A DNA stretch of 64,000 bases from Roseospira marina (lineage in GTDB: Bacteria; Pseudomonadota; Alphaproteobacteria; Rhodospirillales; Rhodospirillaceae). The notes beneath the pieces are model-generated. The model had not been told where the DNA came from. It searched no databases and saw only the letters and a program-made list of their open reading frames with translations. Made by a program: the position numbers and the translations under genes. Location of the stretch: the NCBI RefSeq assembly GCF_014197855.1, contig NZ_JACIGJ010000002.1:186001-250000 (forward strand), given 5' to 3'. The stretch's first letter is position 1. Every line of letters begins with the position of its first letter. Positions 1-8,585 of this stretch are shown here, piece after piece.

Positions 1-951
1 CTGGCCGACACCGCGCCATGGGTGGCCGAGCAGATCCACACCATGTCCGGCGGGACCATGACCCTGCAGGTGTTCGAGCCCGGCAAGCTGGTAAAAGGCA
101 CCGAGGTGTTCGATGCCGTCTCCCAGGGCAAGATCGACTCCGGCTATGTGTGGGCCGGCTACGAGTTCGGCAAGCTGCCGGTCTCGCCCCTGTTCGGCGG
201 CCAGCCCTTCGGCCTGACTCCCTGGCAGATGTCCGCCTTCATGCTGGAAAAGGGCGGCCAAGAGATGATGGAGGAGATCTACGCGCCGCATAACATCATG
301 CCGATCTTCTGCGGCGTGGTCAGCGCGGAAGCCGCCGGTTGGTTCGCCTTCCCGCTGGAAAACCTGGATCAGGTGAATGGCTTGCGCATCCGGTTCGCCG
401 GCATGGGTGGTCAGGTGCTGCAAAAGATGGGGGCCGAAGTCACGGTTCTTCCCGCCGCCGAGCTGTTCGAGGCCCTGGAAAAGGGCGTGATCGACGCCAC
501 CGAGTTCTCCATGCCCACCGTGGATGAGCAACTCGGTTTCTACAAGGTGGTGAAGTACTACCACCTGCCCGGCTGGCATCAGCAGTCCACGAGCCAGTAC
601 CTCTACGTCAACCTCGACAAGTGGAATGCCCTTGATGAGACCCAGCAAGGGATCCTGCGCACCGCCTGCACGGCCGGTGTCGCCAAGTCCATGGCCCGGG
701 CCGAAGGCCTGCAAGGCGCTGTCCTCAATAAGTTTACGGACGAGTTGGGCGTCGAGGCGATTACGCTTCCGGACGAGATCCTGCGCGAGTTGAAGGAAAA
801 GACGGATGAGGTCATGGCCGAATACTCGGAAAAAGACGCGGACTTCGCCCGGGTTTGGGGCGCCATGACGGCGTTCCAGGACGAAAACCGGCAGTGGGCC
901 GAAAAGGGCTACGTGCAGCCCGGTTGGATGTCCGACGCCCAGGGTGACTAG
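1..951 (+). CDS. TRAP transporter substrate-binding protein (DctP/TakP type), 5' truncated
   Basis: This is the periplasmic solute-binding subunit of a TRAP transporter. It captures a small organic anion, probably a keto acid or other carboxylate, and delivers it to the DctQM permease. The frame is open from base 1, so the signal peptide and N-terminal lobe lie outside the window and 316 residues are visible. The visible part carries the family stretch LRIRFAGMGGQVLQKMGAEV, whose Arg normally salt-bridges the ligand carboxylate, followed by GVIDATEFSMP, which resembles the TakP branch. dctQ and dctM follow in the same direction, completing the system. The TAG stop overlaps the first bases of a small hairpin repeat (948-989). 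The family is secure; the exact substrate is not readable. Confidence 0.93.
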   Translation: MADTAPWVAEQIHTMSGGTMTLQVFEPGKLVKGTEVFDAVSQGKIDSGYVWAGYEFGKLPVSPLFGGQPFGLTPWQMSAFMLEKGGQEMMEEIYAPHNIMPIFCGVVSAEAAGWFAFPLENLDQVNGLRIRFAGMGGQVLQKMGAEVTVLPAAELFEALEKGVIDATEFSMPTVDEQLGFYKVVKYYHLPGWHQQSTSQYLYVNLDKWNALDETQQGILRTACTAGVAKSMARAEGLQGAVLNKFTDELGVEAITLPDEILRELKEKTDEVMAEYSEKDADFARVWGAMTAFQDENRQWAEKGYVQPGWMSDAQGD

Positions 952-989
952 AGCATGTCGGGGACCTGCCGGATGCCAGAAAGGCTCTA
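948..989 (+). repeat. Single-hairpin relic of the 107-bp repeat family
   Basis: A 42-bp stretch begins CTAGAGCAT and ends GGCTCTA, with CCGGATG in the middle. These blocks match one half of the 107-bp elements at 55067-55173 and 60255-60361. The internal pairing is decayed. Its CTAG end supplies the TAG stop of the upstream substrate-binding gene. The resemblance was judged by eye and is weaker than that between the two full copies. Confidence 0.45.
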
Positions 990-1257
990 ACCTACTGAGT
1001 CCATAGCACATTAACGTCGCGATCACGTCCAGGTCGCGCGGAATGTGCAGGCGCGCCGGGGCGCGGACCCTTCCCCTGGGAGCGCGCGGAGCGACGGCCG
1101 GTGTGCGGGGCCGCCGCTCCGCCCGCCCGATACCGCCACGGATCGGGGCGGATCGGCGCGGATCGGCGCGTCATGGAACCCGCCGCCGGCCCGGCACGGT
1201 CCGCGTCAGTGTTGCCGAGGATCGCCCCTCCCCCCTAACAAGACCAGGACCGAGACC
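952..1257. other. Intergenic region between dctP and dctQ
   Basis: These 306 bases hold most of the relic hairpin (948-989) and a GC-rich 10-bp tandem repeat (1141-1170). No convincing gene is present. Open frames that run through here into dctQ have no ribosome site or family similarity. In-operon attenuation that lowers permease relative to binding-protein expression is possible, but I see no clear terminator with a T tract. Confidence 0.5.
1141..1170 (+). repeat. Three tandem copies of a 10-bp unit
   Basis: The unit GATCGGNGCG occurs three times head to tail. The second and third copies are identical, and the first differs at one base. It lies in the leader of dctQ and has no evident function. 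Confidence 0.7.
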
Positions 1258-1878
1258 ATGAGCGAGACCACGCCCGCCCACTCCGAGTCCGCCCCCCCCG
1301 AGTCCCCCTACGGCGACGACGGCCGCGACGCAGACGGCCTGCCGGCCGAGCACCGCATGCTACCGCGCACGCGCCCGTCGAACGCCATCGACCACGTCAT
1401 CATGAGGGTCGGCAATGCCGCGTCGTGGATCTGGGCCCTCCTGATCGTCGTCATCATCACGAACGTCACTGTGCGGTATGCGTTCGGCCGGGCCACCGTC
1501 TGGCTGGAAGAGCTTCAACTCTACTTCTACGCCATCGGGTTCATCGTCGGCCTGAGCTACGCCATCACCTGGGACCGACACGTCCGGGTGGACGCTCTGG
1601 CGGAACGGTGGAGCCGGCGCACCCGGGCATGGGTCGAGCTGTTTGGCACCGTGTTCCTGCTGCTCCCCTTCTCGGGGGCCATTCTGGTTGAAGCCGTGCC
1701 GTACGTGCGGACGTCCTTCACCTTGAACGAAGCCTCGTCGTCGCCCGGCGGCCTGCCGCACACATGGATCCTCAAGTCCTTCATCGTCTGGGGGTTTGGC
1801 CTGATCTTCCTGGCGGGCGTCTCGCGGCTGTTGCGCTGTACGGCCCTGCTGTTCCACCGGCCCCGGCCACTCTGGTAA
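1258..1878 (+). CDS. TRAP transporter small permease (DctQ)
   Basis: This 206-residue protein is the small membrane subunit of the TRAP transporter and pairs with DctM in the inner membrane. An acidic, low-complexity N-terminal tail of about 50 residues precedes four hydrophobic segments. The segments include a Trp-rich first helix (WIWALLIVVIITNVTVRYAFG) followed by WLEELQLYFYAIGFIVGLSY, the usual DctQ fold. The start was set at the ATG before SETTPAHS; the same frame is open further upstream but there it is only GC-rich non-coding sequence. The ribosome site is poor. The long hydrophilic tail is unusual, since most DctQ proteins begin close to the first helix. Confidence 0.9.
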   Translation: MSETTPAHSESAPPESPYGDDGRDADGLPAEHRMLPRTRPSNAIDHVIMRVGNAASWIWALLIVVIITNVTVRYAFGRATVWLEELQLYFYAIGFIVGLSYAITWDRHVRVDALAERWSRRTRAWVELFGTVFLLLPFSGAILVEAVPYVRTSFTLNEASSSPGGLPHTWILKSFIVWGFGLIFLAGVSRLLRCTALLFHRPRPLW

Positions 1879-2053
1879 CCGCCGCTCTTGGTGACCGCGG
1901 CCCTGGTGACGGCCGCCGCATCGCATGCGTCGCCAGTCTGCGGCGCCGGCGCTCCGAACAGAACGACCAACGTCCGCCCCGTGGTCTCAGACCGCGCCAG
2001 GCACGCGCCGCGGCCCCGATCCGCACGGCCGGACGATCCACGGGAGACCCACC

Positions 2054-3421
2054 GTGTTTGAATATGAAATCCTGGTCGTCATCCTGCTGATCAGCTTCAT
2101 GGGGCTGATCTTCACCGGCTTCCCGCTGGCGTGGGTGCTGGGCGGGGTGTCGTTCGTCTTTATGGTCCTCAGCCTGATCCTTCTGAACGGGTTCAACGTC
2201 GACACCTATTTCCTCGACGACTGGAACGATTTCGGCATCATCGTCGACCGAATATGGGCCCAGATGCAGAACTGGGTTCTGGTCGCCTTGCCGATGTTCG
2301 TCTTCATGGGCCTGATGCTGGACCGCTCCGGCGTTGCGGACCGCCTGATGGCGAACTTCACCAAGCTGTTCGGCGCCCTGAGGGGTGGCCTCGCGCTGAC
2401 GGTGATCCTGATCGGCGTGCTGCTGGCGGCCTCCACCGGCATCGTCGGCGCCTCGGTCGTGCTCCTGGCCATGCTCGCGCTGCCGCCGATGATGGACGCC
2501 CGCTACAACAAGAGCCTTGCCACGGGCGTTGTGGCGTCCTCGGGCACGCTGGGCATTCTGATCCCGCCCTCGATCATGCTGGTCATCATGGCGGACCAGT
2601 TGTCGCTGCCGGTCGGCGACCTGTTCATGGGGGCCGTGTTTCCGGGGCTGATCCTGGGCGCGCTCTATGTCGGCTACGTCATCATCGCGGCCCTGATCCG
2701 CCCCGACATCGCGCCGGCCCCGGAAAAAGCCGGTCATGTGGGCTGGCGCAATGTGTTGGGTGTGGTCTGGTCGATCGTCCCGCCGCTGCTGCTGATCCTG
2801 GCGGTGCTGGGCTCCATCTTCGCCGGCATTGCCACACCGACGGAGGCCTCGGGCATCGGCGCGCTGGGCGCGACCGTGTTGGCGGCGGCCAACCGCCGGC
2901 TGACCCTCGAAGTGCTGCGCCGGGTGTGCCGCGAGACCATGCTGACCACCAGCTTCATCTTCGGGATTTTCCTGGGCGCGACCGCCTTCGCCCTGGTCAT
3001 GCGCTCGCTGGGCGGGGACGAGTTCATCGGCGGGCTGCTGACCGGCCTGGATGTCGAGCCCTGGGTGGTGGTGCTCATCATCCTGTTCATCGCCTTCATC
3101 GCCGGCTTTTTCCTGGACTGGCTGGAGATCAGCCTCATCATCCTGCCGCTGGTGGCGCCGGTCGTGAAGGATCTGGGCTTTGACCTGATCTGGTTCACGG
3201 TGCTGTTCGCCACGACCCTGCAAACCAGCTTCCTGACGCCGCCGGTCGGTTTTTCGCTGTTCTACCTTAAGGGCGTGGCGCCCCCCGGCATCACCATCGG
3301 CCACATCTACAAAGGCGTGGTGCCGTTCGTGATCCTTCAGATCATCGCCATTGCCCTGGTGTTCTGGTTCGAGGACATCGTGCTGTGGCTGCCTGACCAG
3401 ATGTACAACTCGACGCGGTGA
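2054..3421 (+). CDS. TRAP transporter large permease (DctM)
   Basis: This 455-residue protein is the large, ion-coupled transport subunit of the TRAP system. It has about a dozen hydrophobic segments, with GASVVLLAMLALPPM and SGTLGILIPPSIMLV marking the conserved first half and DWLEISLIILPLVAPVV the second. Translation is taken from the GTG at 2054 (VFEYEILVV), which has GGAGA just upstream. An ATG 45 bases later would cut into the first helix. The gene follows dctQ on the same strand with 175 bases between them, so the three genes form one transport unit. Confidence 0.93.
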   Translation: MFEYEILVVILLISFMGLIFTGFPLAWVLGGVSFVFMVLSLILLNGFNVDTYFLDDWNDFGIIVDRIWAQMQNWVLVALPMFVFMGLMLDRSGVADRLMANFTKLFGALRGGLALTVILIGVLLAASTGIVGASVVLLAMLALPPMMDARYNKSLATGVVASSGTLGILIPPSIMLVIMADQLSLPVGDLFMGAVFPGLILGALYVGYVIIAALIRPDIAPAPEKAGHVGWRNVLGVVWSIVPPLLLILAVLGSIFAGIATPTEASGIGALGATVLAAANRRLTLEVLRRVCRETMLTTSFIFGIFLGATAFALVMRSLGGDEFIGGLLTGLDVEPWVVVLIILFIAFIAGFFLDWLEISLIILPLVAPVVKDLGFDLIWFTVLFATTLQTSFLTPPVGFSLFYLKGVAPPGITIGHIYKGVVPFVILQIIAIALVFWFEDIVLWLPDQMYNSTR

Positions 3422-3445
3422 GGCACCTGCGCGCCGCCCGACCGA

Positions 3446-4363
3446 TCAGGCCAGCGGGACGAGCCCCAGCCGCTCGGCGTAGGCACGGGCCGTTCCCGCC
3501 AGTTCGGGCGGCACGGGCTCCCGCAGGTCGGGCATCCGGTCGGCCTGATGGGCGGGGTGGTAGGTGTCGAGCAGGCTAACGGTCATCCCGGCGCCCGCCA
3601 GATCGCGCACCGCATCCAGGGCCCGCGTCACATTGCCGATGTCCCGCGGCAGGAGCAGGTGACGGATCAGAACACCGCGATACGCCAGCCCGTCCGCGCC
3701 GCACCGTAACGGCCCCACCTGGCGCACCATCTCCGCCAAGGCCTCGCGGTTGACCGCCACGTAATCCCGCACCTTGGAATACCGGCGCGCGGCCATATCG
3801 TCGCCGTACTTGATGTCCGGCGTGTAGATGTCCACGACCCCGTCGAGCAACCCCACCGTCTCCGCCCGATCATAGCCCCCGCTGTTGAACACCAGCGGCA
3901 GGGTCAGGCCACGCCCGGTTGCGATCACGAGAGCCTCCAGGATCTGCGGCACCACATGGGAGGGCCCGACAAGATTGATGTTGTGGCAACCCTGGGCCTG
4001 CAGGGACAGCATGGCCTCCGCCAGAGCCTGTGCGTCCATCGCCTCACCGGCGCCCTGCATGCTGACGTCGGCGTTTTCGCAGTACGCGCAGCGCATGTTG
4101 CACCAGGCGAACAGAATATCGCCCGACCCCCGCGTGCCGACAATGGCGGGCTCCTCTTGGAAGCCCGGCCCGACGGAGGCCACGCGAGCCTGGCGCCCGG
4201 TTCGGCACACGGCCCCGGCGGCAATGTCGCCAGCCGACCCAGCATGCCGGTCGACCCGGCAGATATGCGGACACAGGTCACACGCCGCCAAGCGGCTCAC
4301 GGCCGCTTCGGCACGACGCGCCAACTCCCCGGACTGGTACAGGGAGAGATATGCGGCGGACAT
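3446..4363 (-). CDS. PflX-type radical SAM protein (COG1313)
   Basis: This 305-residue radical SAM protein resembles pyruvate formate-lyase activating enzymes, but its family has no firmly assigned substrate. The N-terminal CDLCPHICRVDR offers extra cysteines. The SAM cluster motif is CNMRCAYC, followed by EN, as is typical of this branch. The ATG at 4363 has GGAGG five bases upstream and matches the usual start (about YLSLYQSGEL). An in-frame ATG at 4408 would add 15 residues without a good ribosome site. The gene stands alone, convergent with dctM and downstream of znuA. The family call is firm, but the reaction is unknown. Confidence 0.85.
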   Translation of the reverse strand: MSAAYLSLYQSGELARRAEAAVSRLAACDLCPHICRVDRHAGSAGDIAAGAVCRTGRQARVASVGPGFQEEPAIVGTRGSGDILFAWCNMRCAYCENADVSMQGAGEAMDAQALAEAMLSLQAQGCHNINLVGPSHVVPQILEALVIATGRGLTLPLVFNSGGYDRAETVGLLDGVVDIYTPDIKYGDDMAARRYSKVRDYVAVNREALAEMVRQVGPLRCGADGLAYRGVLIRHLLLPRDIGNVTRALDAVRDLAGAGMTVSLLDTYHPAHQADRMPDLREPVPPELAGTARAYAERLGLVPLA

Positions 4364-4456
4364 GAACGCCTCCGAACCGACAGGAAGCGGCATCCATTCA
4401 CCGAGCATTCACCAAGGCCGCTCCAATCGTATACCATGACGAGATTTTCCGACGCC

Positions 4457-4484
4457 TGCAACCCCACCAAACGGTAGGGTTGCA
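4457..4484 (-). terminator. Possible hairpin 3' of znuA
   Basis: TGCAACCC and GGGTTGCA form an 8-bp perfect stem around a 12-base loop, 41 bases past the znuA stop. No T tract follows on the minus strand, so it may be only an RNA-stabilising hairpin. Confidence 0.3.
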
Positions 4485-4524
4485 AGCGCGCCGGCTCATC
4501 CTTCTGGGCCGGGTCTGGGCAAGG

Positions 4525-5733
4525 TCACTCCGTCCGAGACAGGCAGTCGGCGATCGCCGCCCCCAGATTGCGGATCAAGGTCGGGTACAGATCCGGCCCC
4601 GGCGCCAAATCGGCACCGATGGGATCCAGCGTTCCGGTATGCACCGCCGTCCCCTCCGTCACGACACCGACCAATCGAGGCTCGAACTGCGGTTCCCGAA
4701 ACACGCAAACGGCACCCGACTCGCGCACTTTCTCCTGCATGGCCTGCACCCGAGCCGCCCCCGGAGACAGACCGGGCGTCACCGTGATGGAGCCCACGGC
4801 CTCCACCCCGAAGCGGTGTTCGAAGTAGTGGTAGGCATCGTGAAACACGATGAAGGGCGTATCCTGCACGGGCGCCAGGCTGGCGCGCAGATCCGCCGCC
4901 AGGCCGTCCAGGTCCTGAATCGTGGTCTGGGCGTTGGCGAGGTACTGGGCGGCGTGCGCCGGATCGAGGTCCGCCAGGGTCTCGGCGATCGCGGCCACCA
5001 TGGTCTCCGCGTTGCCGGGATCGAGCCAGATGTGCATGTCGACGTGCTCATGCTCATGGTCATGCCCGTCGTGGTCCGCGTGGTCGTGCTCGTCGTGGTC
5101 CGCGTGGTCCGCGTGGTCGTGCTCGTCGTGGTCCGCGTGATCGTGCTCGTCGTGGTCCACGTGGTCGTGCTCGTCGTCGTGGGCGTGGTCATGCTCGTCG
5201 TCGTGCGCATGCTCGTGCGCCTCGTCGTGCTCATGCTCATGCTCGTCGTCATGCGCATGCTCGTCGTGGTCATGCGCATGCTCGTCGTGGTCATGCCCAT
5301 GCTCGCCGTGGTCATGCACATGCGGCTCGAACGCGCCCCCCTCGCGCACCGGCAGGCGGGTCAGCCCATCCACGTCCGCAAGCGTCAGAATACGAGCGTC
5401 AGACGCCAGGGCGTTCAGGGGATCCGCAAGAAACGCCTCCAGCCCCGGCCCGACCCACACCACGAGATCCGCATCCTGCAAGGCGCCGGCATCGGACGGC
5501 CGCAGCGAATAGGTATGCGGGGACCCTCCCCCCTGAACCAGCAGACGTGGGGCACCAACGCCCTCCATCACCGCCGCGACCAGCGAATGGATCGGGCGGA
5601 TGCTGGCCACGACGTTCGGGGCTTCGGCGGCACAGGCCACAACCGGGCCGCCGACCGCCATCACCACGCCCGCCATGGCGCTTCCCAGTGTCATCCACCG
5701 CCGACCGGTGGCCGAAGTCCGTGTTCGGAACAT
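4525..5733 (-). CDS. znuA: Zinc ABC transporter substrate-binding protein ZnuA
   Basis: This is the periplasmic zinc-binding subunit of ZnuABC, 402 residues long. A signal peptide ends near ACAAEAPN. The fold begins VVASIRPIHSLVAAVM, and ligand histidines are seen in GGGSPHTYSLRPSD, MHIWLDPGNA and FIVFHDAYHYFEHRFG. Between roughly residues 137 and 235 lies a very long insert made almost only of His, Asp, Glu and Ala. This is the metal-gathering loop of the family, which is usually much shorter. The underlying DNA is a degenerate tandem repeat. AAGGAG stands eight bases before the start. The gene is divergent from znuCB-zur, and a Zur box lies between them. Confidence 0.96.
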   Translation of the reverse strand: MFRTRTSATGRRWMTLGSAMAGVVMAVGGPVVACAAEAPNVVASIRPIHSLVAAVMEGVGAPRLLVQGGGSPHTYSLRPSDAGALQDADLVVWVGPGLEAFLADPLNALASDARILTLADVDGLTRLPVREGGAFEPHVHDHGEHGHDHDEHAHDHDEHAHDDEHEHEHDEAHEHAHDDEHDHAHDDEHDHVDHDEHDHADHDEHDHADHADHDEHDHADHDGHDHEHEHVDMHIWLDPGNAETMVAAIAETLADLDPAHAAQYLANAQTTIQDLDGLAADLRASLAPVQDTPFIVFHDAYHYFEHRFGVEAVGSITVTPGLSPGAARVQAMQEKVRESGAVCVFREPQFEPRLVGVVTEGTAVHTGTLDPIGADLAPGPDLYPTLIRNLGAAIADCLSRTE

Positions 5734-5778
5734 GGGCTCGTCTCCTTCTCTAGCTCTCGCCTTCCAAAACAGGCGCCG

Positions 5779-5797
5779 AACGTTATATTATAACATT
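5779..5797. promoter_or_regulatory. Zur operator between znuA and znuCB-zur
   Basis: AACGTTATATTATAACATT is a 19-bp palindrome with one mismatched pair. It matches the AT-rich Zur boxes of alphaproteobacteria (core GTTATA-N-TATAAC) and stands out in GC-rich DNA. It sits 46 bases before the znuA start and 109 bases before znuC. Zinc-loaded Zur, encoded in the same cluster, would be expected to repress both directions. Confidence 0.85.
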
Positions 5798-5905
5798 GCG
5801 CTTTCGCAAGCCCGCTGGCGCCGCCGATATGGATGGCTTAGATCCGGAGCGGCACGATCATGGGGGCCGGGCGAACGGCGCACCTTCTGAAGGCTTGGGA
5901 TAGCA

Positions 5906-6757
5906 ATGATGCGAGAAACACCCCCCGGTGACGGAGCGGCAACCGGTGCCGTTCTGGCCTCGGCACGGGATCTGGGAATCGCCCGCAACGGACGCTGGCT
6001 TGTTCAGGGCATCGACCTTTGCGTCCGACGCGGGGAGATCGTCACCCTCATTGGACCGAACGGGTCCGGCAAGAGCACGACCGCCAAGGCCGTCATCGGC
6101 CTGATGAAGGCCGACGCGGGGTCAGTGTGGCGCACGCCCGGGCTCCGCATCGGCTATGTCCCGCAAAAGCTCGCCATGGACCGGACCCTGCCCCTGACCG
6201 TGGCGCGGCTGCTGACCCTGACGCACCGGCAGCCCCGGGCCGCCGTGCACGCGGCGCTGGAGGCCGTGGGGATTCCGCACCTCGCCAATGCCCAGGTGCA
6301 CGGGCTGTCCGGCGGGGAGTTCCAGCGCGCCCTTCTGGCGCGGGCCATGCTGCGGGATCCGGATCTGCTCGTCCTGGACGAGCCTGTGCAAGGTGTGGAC
6401 GTACAGGGCGAGGCCGCCCTGTACAGCCTGATTTCCCAGATTCGGGAGCGCACGGGCTGCGGCATCCTGATGATCTCGCACGATCTGCACGTGGTCATGG
6501 CCGCCACGGATACGGTCATTTGCCTGAACGGGCGGGTGTCCTGCCGGGGTACGCCGCAGGCGGTGATCTCCAACCCGGCGTATCAACGTCTGTTCGGCCG
6601 CACCGGCGCCGACATGCTGGCGGTGTACCGCCACCACGAAGACGGCACAGCCCCATGCGGCCATGCGGGACACGACCATCAGGCTGAGCCCGACGAGGCC
6701 GCCCCCGGATCCCAGGCACCGACGAACCGTCCGGCGGAGGCGCGCCATGCTGGATGA
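5906..6757 (+). CDS. znuC: Zinc ABC transporter ATP-binding protein ZnuC
   Basis: This 283-residue cytoplasmic ATPase powers ZnuABC. It shows Walker A GPNGSGKST, the signature LSGGEFQRALLARAM, Walker B LLVLDEP and the H-loop LMISHDLHVV. The C-terminal tail is His-rich (CGHAGHDHQ), which is common in ZnuC and may sense or hold zinc. Two adjacent ATG codons open the gene. Its stop overlaps the start of znuB by 11 bases, so coupled translation is likely. Confidence 0.96.
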   Translation: MMRETPPGDGAATGAVLASARDLGIARNGRWLVQGIDLCVRRGEIVTLIGPNGSGKSTTAKAVIGLMKADAGSVWRTPGLRIGYVPQKLAMDRTLPLTVARLLTLTHRQPRAAVHAALEAVGIPHLANAQVHGLSGGEFQRALLARAMLRDPDLLVLDEPVQGVDVQGEAALYSLISQIRERTGCGILMISHDLHVVMAATDTVICLNGRVSCRGTPQAVISNPAYQRLFGRTGADMLAVYRHHEDGTAPCGHAGHDHQAEPDEAAPGSQAPTNRPAEARHAG

Positions 6758-7562
6758 TTTCTTTACCCGTGCCCTGGTGGCCGGCATCGGCCTGGCCGTG
6801 ACCACCGGCCCGCTGGGGTGTCTGGTGGTCTGGCGGCGCATGGCCTACTTCGGCGCCACCATGGCGCATTCCGCCCTGCTGGGCGTGGCGCTGGCCTTCG
6901 CGGTGGACATCAACCCGATGCTGGGCGTGTTCGCCGTCGCCGCCACAGTGTCCGTGGCGCTGCTGGTCTTGCAGCGGTCGGGCGTTCTATCGTCGGATAC
7001 CTTGATGGGCATTCTGGCGCATGCGGCGCTGGCCCTGGGTCTGGTCGCGATCACGGCCATGAGTTGGCTGCGTGTGGATCTCATGGGGCTCCTGTTCGGG
7101 GATATCCTGGCCGTTTCGGTGCGGGATATCGGCGTTCTCTATGGCGGTGGCGCCCTGGTCCTGGGGGTGCTGGCGTGGCTCTGGCGGTCGCTGCTGGCCT
7201 CCACCGTCAGCGACGAACTGGCGCAGGCCGAGGGCCTGAACCCCGAGCGCGCCCGCATCGCCTTCATGCTGCTGATGGCCGTTGTGATCGCCATCGCGAT
7301 GAAGATCGTCGGTATCCTGCTGATTACGGCATTGCTCATCATCCCGGCGGCCACGGCGCGTCGGCTGGCCTCGGGACCGGAAGCCATGGCCCTGATGGCA
7401 TCCGGCCTGGGTGCGGGGGCGGTCGCTCTCGGGCTGTCGGGCTCGCTGGCCTGGGACACACCCTCGGGGCCGTCCATCGTGCTGGCGGCGTTCGCGCTGT
7501 TCCTGCTGTCGCTGATTCCGGGCCGTGTCCGCCGCCCCGCACGCTCGGAGACGCCACCATGA
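6747..7562 (+). CDS. znuB: Zinc ABC transporter permease ZnuB
   Basis: This 271-residue integral membrane subunit of ZnuABC belongs to the ABC-3 family. Many hydrophobic segments start right after LDDFFTRAL. The conserved cytoplasmic loop MAYFGATMAHSALLGVAL and the motif MKIVGILLITALLIIPAATA are present. The ATG at 6747 was chosen because the upstream part of the frame only reads through znuC. The last bases overlap the zur start (ATGA). Confidence 0.95.
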   Translation: MLDDFFTRALVAGIGLAVTTGPLGCLVVWRRMAYFGATMAHSALLGVALAFAVDINPMLGVFAVAATVSVALLVLQRSGVLSSDTLMGILAHAALALGLVAITAMSWLRVDLMGLLFGDILAVSVRDIGVLYGGGALVLGVLAWLWRSLLASTVSDELAQAEGLNPERARIAFMLLMAVVIAIAMKIVGILLITALLIIPAATARRLASGPEAMALMASGLGAGAVALGLSGSLAWDTPSGPSIVLAAFALFLLSLIPGRVRRPARSETPP

Positions 7563-8026
7563 CACGCGACGCCGCCCCCCATCTCCCCGACCGACCCGAG
7601 CCCGCGCTCACCCGCAATCAGGCGCTCGTGCTGGCCACGCTGGAGGCCGCCGCGACCCCTCTCGGCGCCTATGCCGTGCTGGACCGGTTGCGCGACGACG
7701 GCCTGAAGGCGCCGGCGCAGATCTATCGCGCCCTGAGCGCGCTTCAGGACAAGGGCCTGGTGCATCGGCTGGAATGCTTGAACGCGTTCGTGGCGTGCCG
7801 TCATGTCCATGATCCGGCAGAGGACGGCGCGCCGCCCGGCCCCGCCGTGTTCGTGATCTGCGACCACTGTTCCGCCACTCGCGAACTGACCGACCCGGTG
7901 ATCGGCGGACAGATCGAGCGGCTGGCGCGGAACCAGGGGTTCGGTCTGCACACAAGCAGCATTGAAGTGCGCGGCCTGTGCGCCGCCTGCTCCCGCGCGA
8001 CACAAAACGATCCCGGGACGACCTAG
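7559..8026 (+). CDS. zur: Zinc uptake regulator Zur (Fur family)
   Basis: This 155-residue Fur-family repressor would shut off zinc uptake when zinc is plentiful. A winged-helix N-terminal half (LGAYAVLDRL, APAQIYRALSALQDKGLVHRLE) precedes a dimerisation domain with the structural zinc cysteines CDHC and CAAC. NAFVACRHVHD carries the Cys and His ligands typical of Zur rather than Fur. The gene is translationally coupled to znuB. The 5779-5797 box is its probable target, making the cluster self-regulating. Confidence 0.93.
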   Translation: MTRDAAPHLPDRPEPALTRNQALVLATLEAAATPLGAYAVLDRLRDDGLKAPAQIYRALSALQDKGLVHRLECLNAFVACRHVHDPAEDGAPPGPAVFVICDHCSATRELTDPVIGGQIERLARNQGFGLHTSSIEVRGLCAACSRATQNDPGTT

Positions 8027-8126
8027 CCGCGTTGTACCCTTCACGGTCGGCTTTGCGTTTCGACAATTACAACACGGACCGGCTCGGCGAAAACTTGAGT
8101 CTTCGCCCATCGTCGAAGGGTCGGTC

Positions 8127-8546
8127 ATGCCGGAGTCGCTGCGCGCGGCGCTTGAACAGGCGCTGGATCATGAACACCACGCCGAAGCCACCTATCAGGC
8201 GGCCATCGCCGCCTTCGGGCCTATTCCGCCCTTCGTGGAAATCGTGGAGGCCGAGCGTCGGCACGCCGACGCGCTTCTGACGCTGTTCGAGCGGCATGAA
8301 CTCGATCCCCCACCCAACCGTTGGCGCGGTCGGGTCGAAAAACCTGCGGATTTCACGGCCGCCTGCCGCGCCGCGCGCACGGTGGAGGAGACCGGCGCGG
8401 CCCTTTACACCCGGCTGATGGCGGATACCGCGCCGGCCGACGTGCAGACGGTGTTTCAGCGTCTCCACGCGGAGTCGTGCCATGACCGGGTGTCCGCCTT
8501 CGCGGCCTGCGGCGAGGACCGAACCCGGCACCTTCACAAGACGTGA
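8127..8546 (+). CDS. Ferritin-like domain protein
   Basis: This 139-residue, probably all-helical protein shows two carboxylate/His helices (ALDHEHHAEATYQAAI and FVEIVEAERRHADALLTLF). The E-x-x-H spacing is typical of di-metal ferritin-like or DUF2202-type folds. A second pair further on (VEETGAALYTRL, HAESCHDRVSAF) is weaker. A role in metal storage or redox protection is inference only. It follows zur after 100 bases and precedes an exported rhodanese. Start: ATG after TCGGTC. An earlier in-frame ATG has no support. Confidence 0.7.
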   Translation: MPESLRAALEQALDHEHHAEATYQAAIAAFGPIPPFVEIVEAERRHADALLTLFERHELDPPPNRWRGRVEKPADFTAACRAARTVEETGAALYTRLMADTAPADVQTVFQRLHAESCHDRVSAFAACGEDRTRHLHKT

Positions 8547-8585
8547 GCCCCCACCCGGCCCCCTGACATCAAGGAGACGGACCGC

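Noticed and set aside
1781-3304. 507-codon minus-strand open frame opposite dctM
   Set aside because: Gln/Asp/His/Arg-rich antisense reading of hydrophobic helices; dctM is certain.
4990-5330. Repeated units inside znuA as a CRISPR-like array
   Set aside because: Units are short, in frame and encode the His-rich loop; there are no unique spacers or cas genes.
4480-5793. Long plus-strand open frame opposite znuA with Val/Leu-rich repeats
   Set aside because: It is the antisense reading of the His/Asp-rich ZnuA codons; it has no start signal or family, and znuA is certain.
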